This document shows, in pieces, positions 54,650 through 62,991 of a DNA stretch of 64,000 nt; the stretch's first letter is position 1, and every line of letters starts with the position of its first letter. Where the stretch lies: positions 136,623-200,622 of the forward strand of contig JAJYVD010000001.1 of NCBI GenBank assembly GCA_021792185.1. The letters run 5' to 3'. The notes under the pieces were generated by a model. It was not told the origin of the DNA and ran no database searches. It saw nothing but the letters and a program-made list of their open reading frames with translations. Position numbers and translations under genes: made by a program. The DNA is from Nitrospirota bacterium (lineage in GTDB: Bacteria; Nitrospirota; Thermodesulfovibrionia; Thermodesulfovibrionales; Dissulfurispiraceae).

Positions 54650-55810
54650 TTATAACACAAGGAACGCGCACTTAAGATATTCCGTCTCAGACACTGACAG
54701 GAGAATCGGGTGGTCCAGCCCCTGAGACCGATATTCAAGCAATCGGGGACTCCTCCCCGCATCTCTCGCCGCGCTATGGAGAATATCTAAAAAAACCGTC
54801 TTTTCAACATGATACGAGCATGACGATGTTGCGAGAATCCCTCCATTTTTAACAAGCCTCATAGCCATCGCGTTTATCTCCCTGTATGCCCTTAACGCCT
54901 CTTTAATCTTTGCCCTGCTTTTAACGAACGCCGGGGGATCAAGAACTATAAAATCGTATAAAGCGCCCGATTCTGCCTCCTTCTTCAAAAAATTAAAAAC
55001 ATCGTCCTTTACGAATTCGCAACGCTCTTCAAGATTATTGATCCGGGCATTTCTTTGAGCCGTTGACAAGGCTGTTTTTGAGTCGTCGACAAACCTTACA
55101 ACAGCTCCATTTTTAGCAAGTTGTAACCCCCACGCGCCCGAATAACAGAAAAGGTCGAGCCCCTTCCCCCCGTCAATATATTTTGCCAATGCCAACCTGT
55201 TTGCCCTTTGATCGAGAAAAAATCCGGTCTTTTGGCCCGTCATAGGATCGACTTCTATCGAAATCTCTCCCTCCTGTATCAATGGCAGAGAACCCAGCGC
55301 TCCTTTGACCACCGCCTTTTCGAGCGGAAGGCCCTCGAGATTTCTGCTCTGGCTGTCGTTTCTGAGGACAATCACGGAAGGTTTAATGATCTCGTCAAGG
55401 ACGCTTACAATCATATCCTTCATCATCTCCATGCCGAGGGTCAAAATCTGGATCACAAGACAGTCTGCGTATTTGTCTACTATCAGACCGGGAAGAAAAT
55501 CGCCTTCGCTATAAATAACCCTGTACGAGTTATTGCTCGTTAAAAACCTTTTTCTGTAGTTCAATGCACCACTTATCCGCTTTCGGAAAAAATCGGCATT
55601 TATCGTCTCTTTTCCCCTTGTAAGAATCCTTATTGCTATCAATGAGTTAGGATTTACATAACCTATGCCTATGAACCTGTTTTTGTTGTCATAAACCTCC
55701 ACGAGCGAGCCGGCTTCGAATTTCTTCGGGCTTTCCGCGAGTTCGTTCGAGAATATCCACAGATGGCCCGCGTCTATTCTGCTCGTGCGCCTTAGAATGA
55801 CCTTATACAT
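54650..55810 (-). CDS. RlmI-like class I SAM rRNA methyltransferase
   Basis: 386 residues from ATG 55810, which starts MYKVILRRTSRIDAGHLWIFSNEL, the normal head of the PUA domain; an ATG at 55834 adds eight weak residues. The PUA domain covers 1-75. The methyltransferase part has SEGDFLPGLIVDKYADCLVIQ, TGFFLDQRANR, LDLFCYSGAWGLQLAKNGA, FVKDDVFNFL and a FIVLDPPAFVKS motif. It resembles RlmI (23S rRNA m5C1962), although other YccW relatives exist. A conserved ATSSCSYHV Cys is present near the C-terminus. Confidence 0.85.
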   Translation of the reverse strand: MYKVILRRTSRIDAGHLWIFSNELAESPKKFEAGSLVEVYDNKNRFIGIGYVNPNSLIAIRILTRGKETINADFFRKRISGALNYRKRFLTSNNSYRVIYSEGDFLPGLIVDKYADCLVIQILTLGMEMMKDMIVSVLDEIIKPSVIVLRNDSQSRNLEGLPLEKAVVKGALGSLPLIQEGEISIEVDPMTGQKTGFFLDQRANRLALAKYIDGGKGLDLFCYSGAWGLQLAKNGAVVRFVDDSKTALSTAQRNARINNLEERCEFVKDDVFNFLKKEAESGALYDFIVLDPPAFVKSRAKIKEALRAYREINAMAMRLVKNGGILATSSCSYHVEKTVFLDILHSAARDAGRSPRLLEYRSQGLDHPILLSVSETEYLKCAFLVL

Positions 55811-55839
55811 CTTTCCATTATAACACTCCAACATTTTAG

Positions 55840-55869
55840 TTGCTTATACACCCCGTTTTCTGTTATAAA
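55840..55869 (+). promoter_or_regulatory. predicted promoter of 6S RNA
   Basis: TTGCTT (55840-55845) and TATAAA (55864-55869) are separated by 18 bases. Transcription would start near 55876, where the predicted 6S RNA begins. It is divergent from the methyltransferase gene. Confidence 0.5.
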
Positions 55870-55876
55870 TAACTAA

Positions 55877-56075
55877 GGGATTGTTTACCTGCCCTGTTAG
55901 TGGTTAGGTGAAAGCGTTTGATCCCGCAAATTGGATTTTTTGGGAGCCGGCGTTAGGTACACGGTGTGCAGGCCTCCCCGAAAGGGAAGAGAGGAAGCCT
56001 AAGTTATCTTCAAGGCACCCACCTGTAGACACAGGGATCTAATTTTTCACCACACGGCAGGGTGGGCTTATATAG
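55877..56075 (+). ncRNA. ssrS: 6S RNA
   Basis: About 200 bases with the 6S layout. The closing stem pairs ACCTGCCCTG (about 55888) with CAGGGTGG (about 56059). Internal GATCCC pairs with GGGATC, and a central part carries GGAGCC, GTTAGGTACACGGTGTGC and a GAAGCCTAAG segment that resembles GAAGCCTTAA of E. coli 6S RNA. 6S RNA binds the sigma-70 holoenzyme and mimics an open promoter. Its place directly upstream of rny agrees with arrangements in related lineages. End positions are approximate. Confidence 0.75.
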
Positions 56076-56100
56076 CTTATAGTTGACGGCTTATCCCTCA

Positions 56101-56119
56101 TTCATGGACGAGCCATGAA
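56101..56119 (+). other. hairpin after 6S RNA
   Basis: TTCATGG-acgag-CCATGAA is a perfect 7-base hairpin shortly after the 6S end. It has no U-tract, so a terminator role is doubtful. The remaining spacer to rny (56120-56390) holds no clear gene. A 34-codon TTG-started frame at 56186-56290 has a fair ribosome site (AAAGGAG), but its product is not recognised. Confidence 0.3.
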
Positions 56120-56405
56120 CTATGAGTTATGATGTGACCGGTTGGATAGTTGCAATTAACGTGTGAAAATAAAGGAGTTAGGACTTTGAAGAAAACATAT
56201 TTTAAAAGCTTCATCATGCATGATTTTCAATATAATTTGTATATAAAAAGCAGAATGCATGGTCATGTCCCGACTCTAATATCTCTGTAACACACACCGC
56301 TTTTATCTCTTAATTGCCTATCCATCACAGTCATATCCGTATCACGTGCCGCTTTTTCAGCGCACGATTATTTACCAAAATTCGACAAGGAGGGGGATAA
56401 CCCAT

Positions 56406-57971
56406 ATGGACAATAGCTTCATGTTGATACTGATTGCCGTTGCTGCCGGCGCCGTAACCGGCCTCGCCTTCTTCATGATCTATAAAAACACCCTCAAATC
56501 ACAGAAGGAAAGCATTGAAAAAGAAAAAAAGCAGTTGATGGAGGATGCTAAACGCGAGGCAGAAGCGCTAAAAAAAGAATCGGCTATTCACGCAAAGGAC
56601 TTAGCATATCAGGCAAAGGTCGAGGCTGAAAAGGAGATAAGGGAAAGGACGAAAGAGCTTAACCAGCTCGACAAAAGACTCAGGCAGAAGGAAGAGCAGT
56701 TGGAAAAAAGAGTTGACCAGCTCGAAAGGAAAGAACACGAATACAACAAACGGGAACGTGAGCATCATGCCAGGGAGCGCTCGCTTTCGGAAAAAGAAAA
56801 CCAGTATTCCACCCTGATCAAAGAACAGACGCTTATGCTCGAACGCATATCCGGGATTACCTCGGAAGAGGCGAAGCAGGAACTCTTAAAACGGGTAGCC
56901 GAAGATACAAAGTTCGAGGCAGCCAAGCTTGCCAAAAGGATCGAGGACGAGGCCAGAGAAAATGCGGAGAAAAAGGCAAAAGAGGTTATCAGTTTCGCCA
57001 TACAGAGGTATTCGAGCGATTATGTGGCCGACGCGACCGTATCTGCGGTAAGTCTGCCCGGCGACGAGATGAAGGGAAGGATTATAGGCAGGGAAGGAAG
57101 GAACATAAGGGCATTCGAAGCTGCCACAGGAGTAGACCTTGTGGTGGATGATACTCCTGAACTCGTTACGCTGTCGGCGCATGATCCGGTAAGGAGGGAA
57201 GTGGCCCGAATAGCCCTCGAAAGGCTCGTGGCAGACGGGAGAATACATCCGACAAGAATAGAGGAAGTAGTAGAAAAAGTAAAAAAAGAAGTAGACAGCA
57301 CCATCAGGGAAGAAGGCGAAAAGGCCGTGTTCGACCTCGGCATTTCAGGCATACACCCGGAGCTTATAAAGACCATAGGAAGGCTTAAATACAGGACTTC
57401 TTACGGGCAGAACATACTGCAGCACTCTAAAGAAGTATCCTATCTCGCAGGCATGATGGCCGGAGAATTAATCGTCGATATAAAGCTCGCAAAAAGGGCC
57501 GGACTTCTGCACGATATAGGCAAGGCCGTTGACCATGAAATCGAGGGCTCGCATCAGGAGATCGGAGCGAATCTCGCAAAAAAATACGGGGAAAACGACT
57601 ACGTAATAAACGCCATTATGGCTCATCACGGAGATGTAGACCCTTCATGCGTGGAATCAGCCCTTGTCGCGGCAAGTGATGCCCTATCTGCGGCAAGGCC
57701 GGGAGTCAGAAGGGAAAGCATCGAGAATTATCTGAAACGTTTGGCAAAGCTTGAAGAGCTTGCCATGTCCTTCAACGGCGTGGACAAATGCTACGCTATT
57801 CAGGCCGGAAGGGAGATAAGAATAATCGTAAAGCCGGATGATGTAAATGACGATATGTGCGCGGTCATATCAAAAGACCTTGCCCGGAAGATAGAGACCG
57901 AAATGACATATCCCGGACAGATAAAAGTCGCGGTAATACGCGAGTCGAGACACGTCGATTATGCAAAGTAA
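56406..57971 (+). CDS. rny: ribonuclease Y
   Basis: 521 residues from ATG 56406, which follows AAGGAGGGGG; an upstream in-frame extension to 56346 is not needed. A membrane anchor is at 3-25 ([19 protein letters not shown]). A long coiled coil rich in Glu and Lys runs to about 175. A KH domain holds [24 protein letters not shown]. The HD domain has [22 protein letters not shown]. RNase Y starts mRNA decay at the membrane. The gene is followed by ymdB, a usual partner. Confidence 0.95.
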   Translation: MDNSFMLILIAVAAGAVTGLAFFMIYKNTLKSQKESIEKEKKQLMEDAKREAEALKKESAIHAKDLAYQAKVEAEKEIRERTKELNQLDKRLRQKEEQLEKRVDQLERKEHEYNKREREHHARERSLSEKENQYSTLIKEQTLMLERISGITSEEAKQELLKRVAEDTKFEAAKLAKRIEDEARENAEKKAKEVISFAIQRYSSDYVADATVSAVSLPGDEMKGRIIGREGRNIRAFEAATGVDLVVDDTPELVTLSAHDPVRREVARIALERLVADGRIHPTRIEEVVEKVKKEVDSTIREEGEKAVFDLGISGIHPELIKTIGRLKYRTSYGQNILQHSKEVSYLAGMMAGELIVDIKLAKRAGLLHDIGKAVDHEIEGSHQEIGANLAKKYGENDYVINAIMAHHGDVDPSCVESALVAASDALSAARPGVRRESIENYLKRLAKLEELAMSFNGVDKCYAIQAGREIRIIVKPDDVNDDMCAVISKDLARKIETEMTYPGQIKVAVIRESRHVDYAK

Positions 57972-58045
57972 GGCTATAGGCTATAGGCAAGAGGCTATAG
58001 GTAAAAACCTTATATCTTCAGTTGAATACCTATTGCCTTTTTAAT

Positions 58046-58828
58046 ATGAAGATTCTGTTTATAGGCGACATAGTAGGCAAGATAGGAAGGCAGGCGGTCA
58101 AAAACCTCCTGCCGAATCTTGTAAACAGATATAAAATAGACGCAGTTATCGCCAATGGAGAAAATGCCGCCGGAGGCTTCGGAATAACCGAAAAAACAGC
58201 GGAAGACCTTTTCAACTGCGGCGTTCACATCATAACCACCGGCAACCATGTGTGGGATAAAAAAGAGGCCGTCCAATACATATCCAAAGAAAACAGAATC
58301 CTGAGGCCACTCAATTACCCTCCCGGCGTCCCCGGATACGGAAGCATAATATATACCCTCCCGAACAAAGAAAAAATAGCCGTAATGAACGTGTCGGGAA
58401 GGGTCTTTATGAATAACCTCGACTGCCCTTTCAGATCAGGCAGGGCCGAGGCCGAAAAACTGAAAGAATCCGTAAGCGTCGTCCTCATAGACTTCCATGC
58501 GGAAGCGACATCAGAAAAAATAGCCTTCGGTTATTACATGGACGGGATAGTCAGCGCGGTAATAGGAACACATACCCATGTCCAGACCGCCGACGAAAAA
58601 ATACTGCCCGGGGGAACTGCATATATTACCGACGCTGGCATGACAGGGCCTCAGGACTCGGTTATCGGCATTGAAAAAGAGCAGATAGTCGAGAGGTTCC
58701 TATCGCATATGCCGAGGAAATACGACGTTGCCGGAGGCAAGGGAATATTGTCGGGCGTGGTTATAGAGATAGACGAAAAAAGCGGCAAAGCCGGGGCGAT
58801 ACAAAGGCTGCAACTGACAAATCCATAG
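58046..58828 (+). CDS. ymdB: YmdB-family metallophosphoesterase
   Basis: 260 residues from ATG 58046, which begins MKILFIGDIVGKIGRQAVKNLLP as in the family; a TTG frame at 58022 adds nothing conserved. Other motifs are IANGENAAGGFGITEKTAEDLF, TTGNHVWDKKE, IDFHAEATSEKIAFGYYMDG, and GTHTHVQTADEKILPGGTAYITDAGMTGP. Members cleave 2',3'-cyclic nucleotides and influence sporulation or biofilm in Bacillus. It lies directly after rny; the spacer holds short tandem AGGCTATAGG repeats. Confidence 0.92.
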   Translation: MKILFIGDIVGKIGRQAVKNLLPNLVNRYKIDAVIANGENAAGGFGITEKTAEDLFNCGVHIITTGNHVWDKKEAVQYISKENRILRPLNYPPGVPGYGSIIYTLPNKEKIAVMNVSGRVFMNNLDCPFRSGRAEAEKLKESVSVVLIDFHAEATSEKIAFGYYMDGIVSAVIGTHTHVQTADEKILPGGTAYITDAGMTGPQDSVIGIEKEQIVERFLSHMPRKYDVAGGKGILSGVVIEIDEKSGKAGAIQRLQLTNP

Positions 58829-58847
58829 ATGAATGAATAAAAAGACA

Positions 58848-58878
58848 GGGAACAGTATTTCCGCTTCATTCTCGAACA
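58848..58878. repeat. structured repeat family I, truncated fragment
   Basis: GGAACAGTATTTCCGCTTCATTCTCG-type sequence matches the left end of copy C (ATAGTATTTCCGCTCATTCTCG) and then stops. It abuts the family II copy at 58879. The rest of the element is missing. Confidence 0.55.
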
Positions 58879-59076
58879 GTTGCATAAATAGGTTAGGCAA
58901 ACATGCCTCAAAGCTTTAGTAATGCGATAATGTTTATTAGATGGCTGTTTATTTTATTGAATGTATAGGTGATATTGAAATTGTCTTTAAATGGCTGGAG
59001 GGTTCGCCTTTAAGGTATCGCTACTAAAGGCTTTTCAGCATATTCGCCTAACCTTAAAATCGTATTTTTATGCAAC
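58879..59076. repeat. structured repeat family II, copy 2 (nested palindrome)
   Basis: The inner ends GGTTAGGCAAACATGC (58891-58906) and GCATATTCGCCTAACC (59038-59053) pair at 14 of 16 positions. A second outer pair, GTTGCATAAA (58879-58888) and TTTATGCAAC (59067-59076), is perfect. The interior shares GGTGATATTGAAATTG and GGTATCGCTACTAAAGG-type blocks with copy 1. It lies between ymdB and the OsmC gene. Confidence 0.75.
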
Positions 59077-59111
59077 GTTAGGATAAATTAACTTCGTTAT
59101 AGGAGGTCTTT

Positions 59112-59534
59112 ATGCTAAACGCAAAAGTTAAATGGGTTGACGGTCTTCAATTTGTGGGCGAGTCGGGCACAGGCCACGCTATCGTGATGGATGGAGACGC
59201 GGAGGTCGGCGGCAAGGATACGGGCATGAGGCCCATGGAACTGCTGTTAATCGGCGTCGGCGGATGCTCCGGCATGGATGTGGCATCGATACTCCAAAAA
59301 AAGAAACAACAGGTAACGGGCGTAGATATAAACGTAAAAGGCGAAAAGGCCGATACTTACCCTAAGAAATTCACCGGGATAGAGATAGAATTCGTAGTCA
59401 GCGGCAAGGATTTGTCCGAAGAGGCGGTAAAAAGGGCAGTAGAGCTTTCAATGGAGAAATACTGTTCCGTGAAGGCAACTCTTGAAGGCACGGCAAAGAT
59501 AAACTTCAGCTACAAAATAGTGAATACAGCGTAA
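59112..59534 (+). CDS. OsmC-family peroxiredoxin
   Basis: 140 residues with AGGAGGT before the ATG. OsmC motifs are present: MRPMELLLIGVGGCSGMDVASIL with the first catalytic Cys, and KYCSVKATLEGTAKI with the second. The family reduces organic hydroperoxides with two cysteines. This subtype (short, with YhfA-like GxDINVKGEKADTYPKKFTGIEIEF) is a general OsmC member rather than Ohr. It is monocistronic by spacing. Confidence 0.88.
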   Translation: MLNAKVKWVDGLQFVGESGTGHAIVMDGDAEVGGKDTGMRPMELLLIGVGGCSGMDVASILQKKKQQVTGVDINVKGEKADTYPKKFTGIEIEFVVSGKDLSEEAVKRAVELSMEKYCSVKATLEGTAKINFSYKIVNTA

Positions 59535-59554
59535 GGAAGCGCTGAAAATAGTAT

Positions 59555-60049
59555 TTAATAACGGACGGATGTCACAACAAAAACAGCGGTGCCGTTAGGC
59601 CTTTTCACAACAACTTCATCGCCCTCTGTCCTGCGCAGCAGCGCTTTAGCCATAGGCGAATCAATGCTGATAAAACCCTTCTCTGCATCGAATTCATCGG
59701 GACCGACAATGCGATATTGATGAACGTTACCGTCGCTGTCCTCAACCTCAACCCATGCGCCGAAGAATACCTTTGAAGCATCGTCAGGCGTCCTGTCCAC
59801 TACGACCAGCTCGCTCAATCTCTTTGTGAGAAAACGAACGCGGGAATCGATCTGCCTTAACTGCTTTTTGCCGTAAATATACTCCGCGTTCTCAGACCGA
59901 TCCCCCATGGCCGCAGCCTCTGCAACAGCCTGAGTAACCTGCGGCCGCTTAACCTTCCACAGATACGATAGTTCTTCGCTCAATTGTCTCTGCCCTTCAG
60001 GCGTGATATACGGCGAAACGTTTATTCTACTGCGTAACGGCTTTCTCAT
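59555..60049 (-). CDS. greB: transcription elongation factor GreB
   Basis: 164 residues. The N-terminal coiled-coil part is YITPEGQRQLSEELSYLWKVKRPQVTQAVAEAAAMGDRSENAEYIYGKKQLRQID, with the Asp and Glu of the GDRSENAEY tip that activate RNA polymerase cleavage. The C-terminal FKBP-like domain has FFGAWVEVEDSDGN and ISIDSPMAKALLRRTEGDEVVV. GreB-type spacing and the KKQLR pattern favour GreB over GreA. It rescues backtracked polymerase. It follows the ywbE-like gene by 6 bases. Confidence 0.93.
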   Translation of the reverse strand: MRKPLRSRINVSPYITPEGQRQLSEELSYLWKVKRPQVTQAVAEAAAMGDRSENAEYIYGKKQLRQIDSRVRFLTKRLSELVVVDRTPDDASKVFFGAWVEVEDSDGNVHQYRIVGPDEFDAEKGFISIDSPMAKALLRRTEGDEVVVKRPNGTAVFVVTSVRY

Positions 60050-60055
60050 ATTTCC

Positions 60056-60244
60056 TCATATCTTCTTTACCCGTCCGACCTCTCCGCTTTCAAGGCGGAC
60101 TTTAATCCCGTGAGGGTGCACAGGCGAATTGGTTAAAATGTCTTTTACAACCCCTTCCGTCAGTTTCCCGGTCTTTTGGTCTTTCTTTAATACTATCGAA
60201 ACACGCAGCCCTGGTCTTATATCGGAACGTCTCGTACCGTCCAT
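60056..60244 (-). CDS. ywbE: YwbE-family protein
   Basis: 62 residues. RSDIRPGLRVSIVLKKDQKTGKLTEGVVKDILTNSPVHPHGIKVRLESGEVGRV is the full pattern of the YwbE (DUF2196) family. It probably folds as a small beta protein. The role is unknown. The partial KOW-like look suggests nucleic-acid contact, which is speculative. It lies between marC and greB on the same strand. Confidence 0.88.
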   Translation of the reverse strand: MDGTRRSDIRPGLRVSIVLKKDQKTGKLTEGVVKDILTNSPVHPHGIKVRLESGEVGRVKKI

Positions 60245-60272
60245 ACATCGGCCTCCAGTAAGTTATCTCTTG

Positions 60273-60920
60273 TTATTCAGCCAGTCCCGGAAGCAGTTGC
60301 ATCAGGCCGCCTGTGATGAATTCTATAGAGATTGCGGCCAGCAGCAATCCCATAAGGCGGATTACGATATTTATTCCGGTCTTGCTCAGCATTTTGCTGA
60401 CAGGGTTTGCGATATTCAGCGAGCCCCATGTCAGGAGAGCTACCAGCAGGCTGCTGATAATGATCAAACCTATATGCATAGGCTGAGACGAAGCATCCGC
60501 ATAGATTATCACCGTAGATATAGCGCCGGGCCCAGCCAAAAGCGGCATGCCTATAGGCACTACCGCGATACTCTCCTTTTCTTCCGCTTCTTCAGCCTCT
60601 TCCGGGGTCTGTTTGCTTTCTGCGTGTTTGGCCTGCATCATGGCGATCGCCATCAGCATTAAAAGTATGCCGCCGCCTACCTTGAACGAGGCTATGCTGA
60701 CGCCGAAAAAATTCAGCAGCGGTTTTCCTATTAAAGTGGCTGCAATCAATACAACGGCGACTGTTATGCTTGTAGTGCGGGCGATATGCCTGCGCTCAGA
60801 GTCCGTCGAACCGCCGGTAAGGCTGACAAAAATAGGGATTACGCCGAGCGGGTTTACTATCGCCAGCAGGGTGGTGAATATCTTTATATATCCTGTCCAT
60901 TCTATCATCGTCTGTATCAT
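60273..60920 (-). CDS. MarC-family integral membrane protein
   Basis: 215 residues with about six membrane segments. Family marks are TLLAIVNPLGVIPIFVSLTGG, LLNFFGVSIASFKVGGGILLMLMAIAMM, VVPIGMPLLAGPGAISTVIIYA and IRLMGLLLAAISIEFITGGL. The MarC/YhgN family was once linked to antibiotic resistance, but its transport role is unproven. A long charged loop (KHAESKQTPEEAEEAEEKES) lies between segments three and four. Downstream are ywbE and greB. Confidence 0.9.
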   Translation of the reverse strand: MIQTMIEWTGYIKIFTTLLAIVNPLGVIPIFVSLTGGSTDSERRHIARTTSITVAVVLIAATLIGKPLLNFFGVSIASFKVGGGILLMLMAIAMMQAKHAESKQTPEEAEEAEEKESIAVVPIGMPLLAGPGAISTVIIYADASSQPMHIGLIIISSLLVALLTWGSLNIANPVSKMLSKTGINIVIRLMGLLLAAISIEFITGGLMQLLPGLAE

Positions 60921-60978
60921 TATAACAGTTTTAAATGGGCTTTAATGTTTTACCGCCTGTCTGTGATACAATAATCGC

Positions 60979-61428
60979 ATGATATCAGACTCTCTCGACA
61001 ACTTTGATAAATATCTCTGCCTTCATCGGGATTTTACCGATGCGGCCGGATTCATCGGCAGGAATGATTCGGCTGAACTGCCGTCTGGAAAATATGAGAT
61101 AGGCAACCGGGGAGTGTTTGCTCTTGTCAGCGAATATGAGACGAAAGAGATTTCTCAATGCGTTATAGAATGCCACCGCAAGTACATTGATATACAGATA
61201 ATCTTAACGGGACGGGAAAAAATCGGGGTCTGTAATAAAAAAGATTGCGCGGAAGATGAATATAACGAGGACAGGGATTTTCAAAAGCTGCACGGCGAAG
61301 TAGGTTTTATAAACCTCACGCCGGGTATGTTCGCGATATTCTTTCCCTACGATGGGCATATGCCGCAGACGCAGTATGCGGACAAACCGGAAACTGTGAA
61401 AAAGATCGTCATAAAAGTGCCTGCCTGA
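60979..61428 (+). CDS. YhcH/YjgK/YiaL-family protein
   Basis: 149 residues. ECHRKYIDIQIILTGREKIGVC and FAIFFPYDGHMPQTQYADKPETVKKIVIKVP are typical of the DUF386 cupin-like family. The His and Glu of ECHRKYIDIQ and the His of DGHMPQ likely bind a metal. Relatives such as NanQ speed sialic acid anomer exchange or act on sugars. With a nonulosonate locus about 25 kb away a link to sialic-type sugars is possible but unproven. Confidence 0.87.
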   Translation: MISDSLDNFDKYLCLHRDFTDAAGFIGRNDSAELPSGKYEIGNRGVFALVSEYETKEISQCVIECHRKYIDIQIILTGREKIGVCNKKDCAEDEYNEDRDFQKLHGEVGFINLTPGMFAIFFPYDGHMPQTQYADKPETVKKIVIKVPA

Positions 61429-61515
61429 GTATTCAGAAATGAGCAGATTTTAAAGGGGATTGTGTCCCGGATTAACCCTGATTAACCAAACGAATGGGTG
61501 ACCCCTTTTTCTTTC

Positions 61516-61728
61516 TCAGTCGAACTTTTTCAGTCTTTTGCCTTCTTCAACGAACTTAGGGACATTATCCTTGAAGTCCCGCGTATGTTTATTATGGGAA
61601 AAAGAATAGTTGCAGGCCTTACACTGATAGCTGATTATATCGGCGTCAACGTTCTCTATCATAAGATATGTCCAGTCTTTATTGCAGTTGGGACATCTTT
61701 CAACGGTATATGTATCTCTTTCAGCCAT
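61516..61728 (-). CDS. small zinc-ribbon protein
   Basis: 70 residues. CPNCNK at 12-17 and CKACNY at 36-41 form a two-CxxC zinc ribbon. The rest is charged (HNKHTRDFKDNVPKFVEEGKRLKKFD). No family is recognised. Similar small ribbons often bind nucleic acids or serve as regulatory stubs. It lies downstream of the 131-residue unknown gene. A short in-frame coding-like stretch at 61760-61875 (MDEVYERIVVDFELTQKTRND) separates them and may be a gene remnant. Confidence 0.6.
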   Translation of the reverse strand: MAERDTYTVERCPNCNKDWTYLMIENVDADIISYQCKACNYSFSHNKHTRDFKDNVPKFVEEGKRLKKFD

Positions 61729-61756
61729 GGTCCGCCTTTTATATATTAAATCTGCT

Positions 61757-61876
61757 TACTACGAAACGTTCTGCGCTTGTCTGCAATTCCGCAATTCATC
61801 TGCCTGCTCAAACATGTCATTCCTGGTCTTTTGCGTAAGCTCGAAGTCCACGACGATCCTTTCGTAGACCTCGTCC
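61757..61876 (-). CDS. possible short ORF or gene remnant
   Basis: From ATG 61876 the minus strand encodes 39 residues, MDEVYERIVVDFELTQKTRN..., ending in QAQNVS. The open frame extends upstream about 20 codons (RSSADFIIFSHL) without a start, so an N-terminus may have been lost. It is charged and helix-like. No family is recognised; coding status is uncertain. Confidence 0.3.
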
Positions 61877-61934
61877 ATGAGATGCGAGAAGATAATGAAG
61901 TCCGCGGATGATCTGTTACAGGCGAGTGGTTTGA

Positions 61935-62330
61935 TTAATGATTAACCTTCAAGACCTTTTTATACCGAATAATGGTCTCATACTCAATACTTGCATGCTC
62001 GGAGGGATGGGTGTCTACATTGCCGAGACATGAGACGGCGCCTTTCTTCACCTTCTTATGGGTCTTGACCATGTCATTAATTATAGAAGTCAGATCGAAA
62101 CCTCCGCCGGCACAACCCTTTATCATGCAGTCCATCTTGAAACAGGCATAGGAGGTTGGGAACACATTAAGAGTGCGCGTCATCAGAACGGGATTAACAC
62201 TTTTTTGGTAATACGTCATGTTAATCACCATGCCGGAAACCGTGGGGAAGCGTTCCGAGACCAGACCCGCGACGGCATTGTTCTGTCTTTTCAATTCCAT
62301 TTTCAAGGCATAATTTTGTCTGTTTGCCAT
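61935..62330 (-). CDS. cysteine-containing protein of unknown function
   Basis: 131 residues from ATG 62330, which has GGAGG seven bases upstream; a longer frame to 62372 runs through the cold-shock terminator and is rejected. The middle holds CFKMDCMIKGCAGGGFDLTSIINDMVKTHKKV and a later AVSCLGNVDTHPSEHASIEYETII. Four Cys in the C-x4-C-x3-C pattern could bind a metal or a cluster. No signal peptide is seen. It lies just downstream of the cold-shock gene terminator on the same strand. Confidence 0.65.
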   Translation of the reverse strand: MANRQNYALKMELKRQNNAVAGLVSERFPTVSGMVINMTYYQKSVNPVLMTRTLNVFPTSYACFKMDCMIKGCAGGGFDLTSIINDMVKTHKKVKKGAVSCLGNVDTHPSEHASIEYETIIRYKKVLKVNH

Positions 62331-62340
62331 TTGCGCCTCC

Positions 62341-62382
62341 AAAAATAAAAATCCCCCCTGCCGCAACAGCAAGAGGGATTTT
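62341..62382 (-). terminator. Rho-independent terminator of the cold-shock gene
   Basis: On the minus strand AAAATCCCTC...GGGGGGATTTT forms a GC-rich hairpin with a short loop, followed by ATTTTTATTTTT. It lies about 10 bases after the cold-shock stop and before the next gene's ribosome site. Confidence 0.75.
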
Positions 62383-62391
62383 GTCGGTTTA

Positions 62392-62592
62392 CTACAGCTT
62401 TACTACGTTGGTAGCCTTGGGACCCTTTGGGCCTCTTTCAGTATCAAAGCTGACCGCGTCACCCTCGGCAAGGGATTTAAACCCATTGCTCTGGATGGAA
62501 GAATAGTGGACAAAGGCATCGCTGCCGTCTTCGCTTGTGATAAAACCGAAACCCTTGGATTCGTTGAACCACTTCACTGTTCCATTAGCCAT
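62392..62592 (-). CDS. CspA-family cold-shock protein
   Basis: 66 residues. [33 protein letters not shown] contains RNP1 (KGFGFI) and RNP2 (DAFVHY). The single OB-fold binds RNA and single-stranded DNA and helps melt RNA in the cold. GGAGG precedes the ATG. The 5' region is occupied by a nested palindrome (62617-62809), so the transcript leader may be highly structured if the promoter lies upstream of it. Confidence 0.95.
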   Translation of the reverse strand: MANGTVKWFNESKGFGFITSEDGSDAFVHYSSIQSNGFKSLAEGDAVSFDTERGPKGPKATNVVKL

Positions 62593-62616
62593 TTCTTTTT
62601 ACCTCCTTACTTACAA

Positions 62617-62809
62617 AGAGCCTGTTCAACAACTCGCTAATCCTTAAAAATCAAGGCTTCACAAGGATAGTAGATTTTTGCTTACCGCAACTGTCATTGC
62701 GAGCCAAAGGCGAAGCAATCTCTTGATTTTCCTTGCTTTTTGAGATTGCTTCGTCGCTCTCGCTCCTCGCAATGACATTAAAAACCCCTTTAGTTATTGA
62801 ACAGCCTCT
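62617..62809. repeat. nested palindromic repeat upstream of the cold-shock gene
   Basis: Three nested inverted pairs are visible. The outer pair is AGAGCCTGTTCAACAACT (62617-62634) with AGTTATTGAACAGCCTCT (62792-62809), 15 of 18 paired. The middle pair is TGTCATTGCGAG with CTCGCAATGACA (62692-62703 and 62766-62777). The inner pair is CGAAGCAATCTC with GAGATTGCTTCG (62711-62722 and 62742-62753). The inner part resembles a widespread REP-like bacterial repeat. Confidence 0.8.
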
Positions 62810-62840
62810 ACAAATTGAGTCGCAGAACCCATTACTTCAA

Positions 62841-62877
62841 TAAAAAAGGCCTCAAAGCTAAGAGTCTTTGCGGCCTT
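62841..62877 (-). terminator. Rho-independent terminator of the HepT/MntA operon
   Basis: On the minus strand AAGGCCGCAAAG...CTTTGAGGCCTT forms a hairpin with an 8-base loop, followed by TTTTTTATT. It lies about 115 bases after the hepT stop, upstream of the cold-shock region. Confidence 0.7.
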
Positions 62878-62991
62878 AACATTCTAAAAACCTCTGAAAC
62901 TCTATATATAGATTAGCACTATCAGGGCTAAAGAGTCAATTTATACCAGTGCAGACGCATAGAAATACATCCCCTACTTATCCCAATCGTC

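Noticed and set aside
57972..58045. Possible regulatory tandem repeat (AGGCTATAGG three times)
   Set aside because: Short, imperfect and AT-rich; a loosely similar tract is at 41750. No function can be argued.
62690..62780. Possible CRISPR repeat
   Set aside because: The GAAGCAATCTC units occur as one inverted pair, not as regularly spaced direct repeats with spacers.
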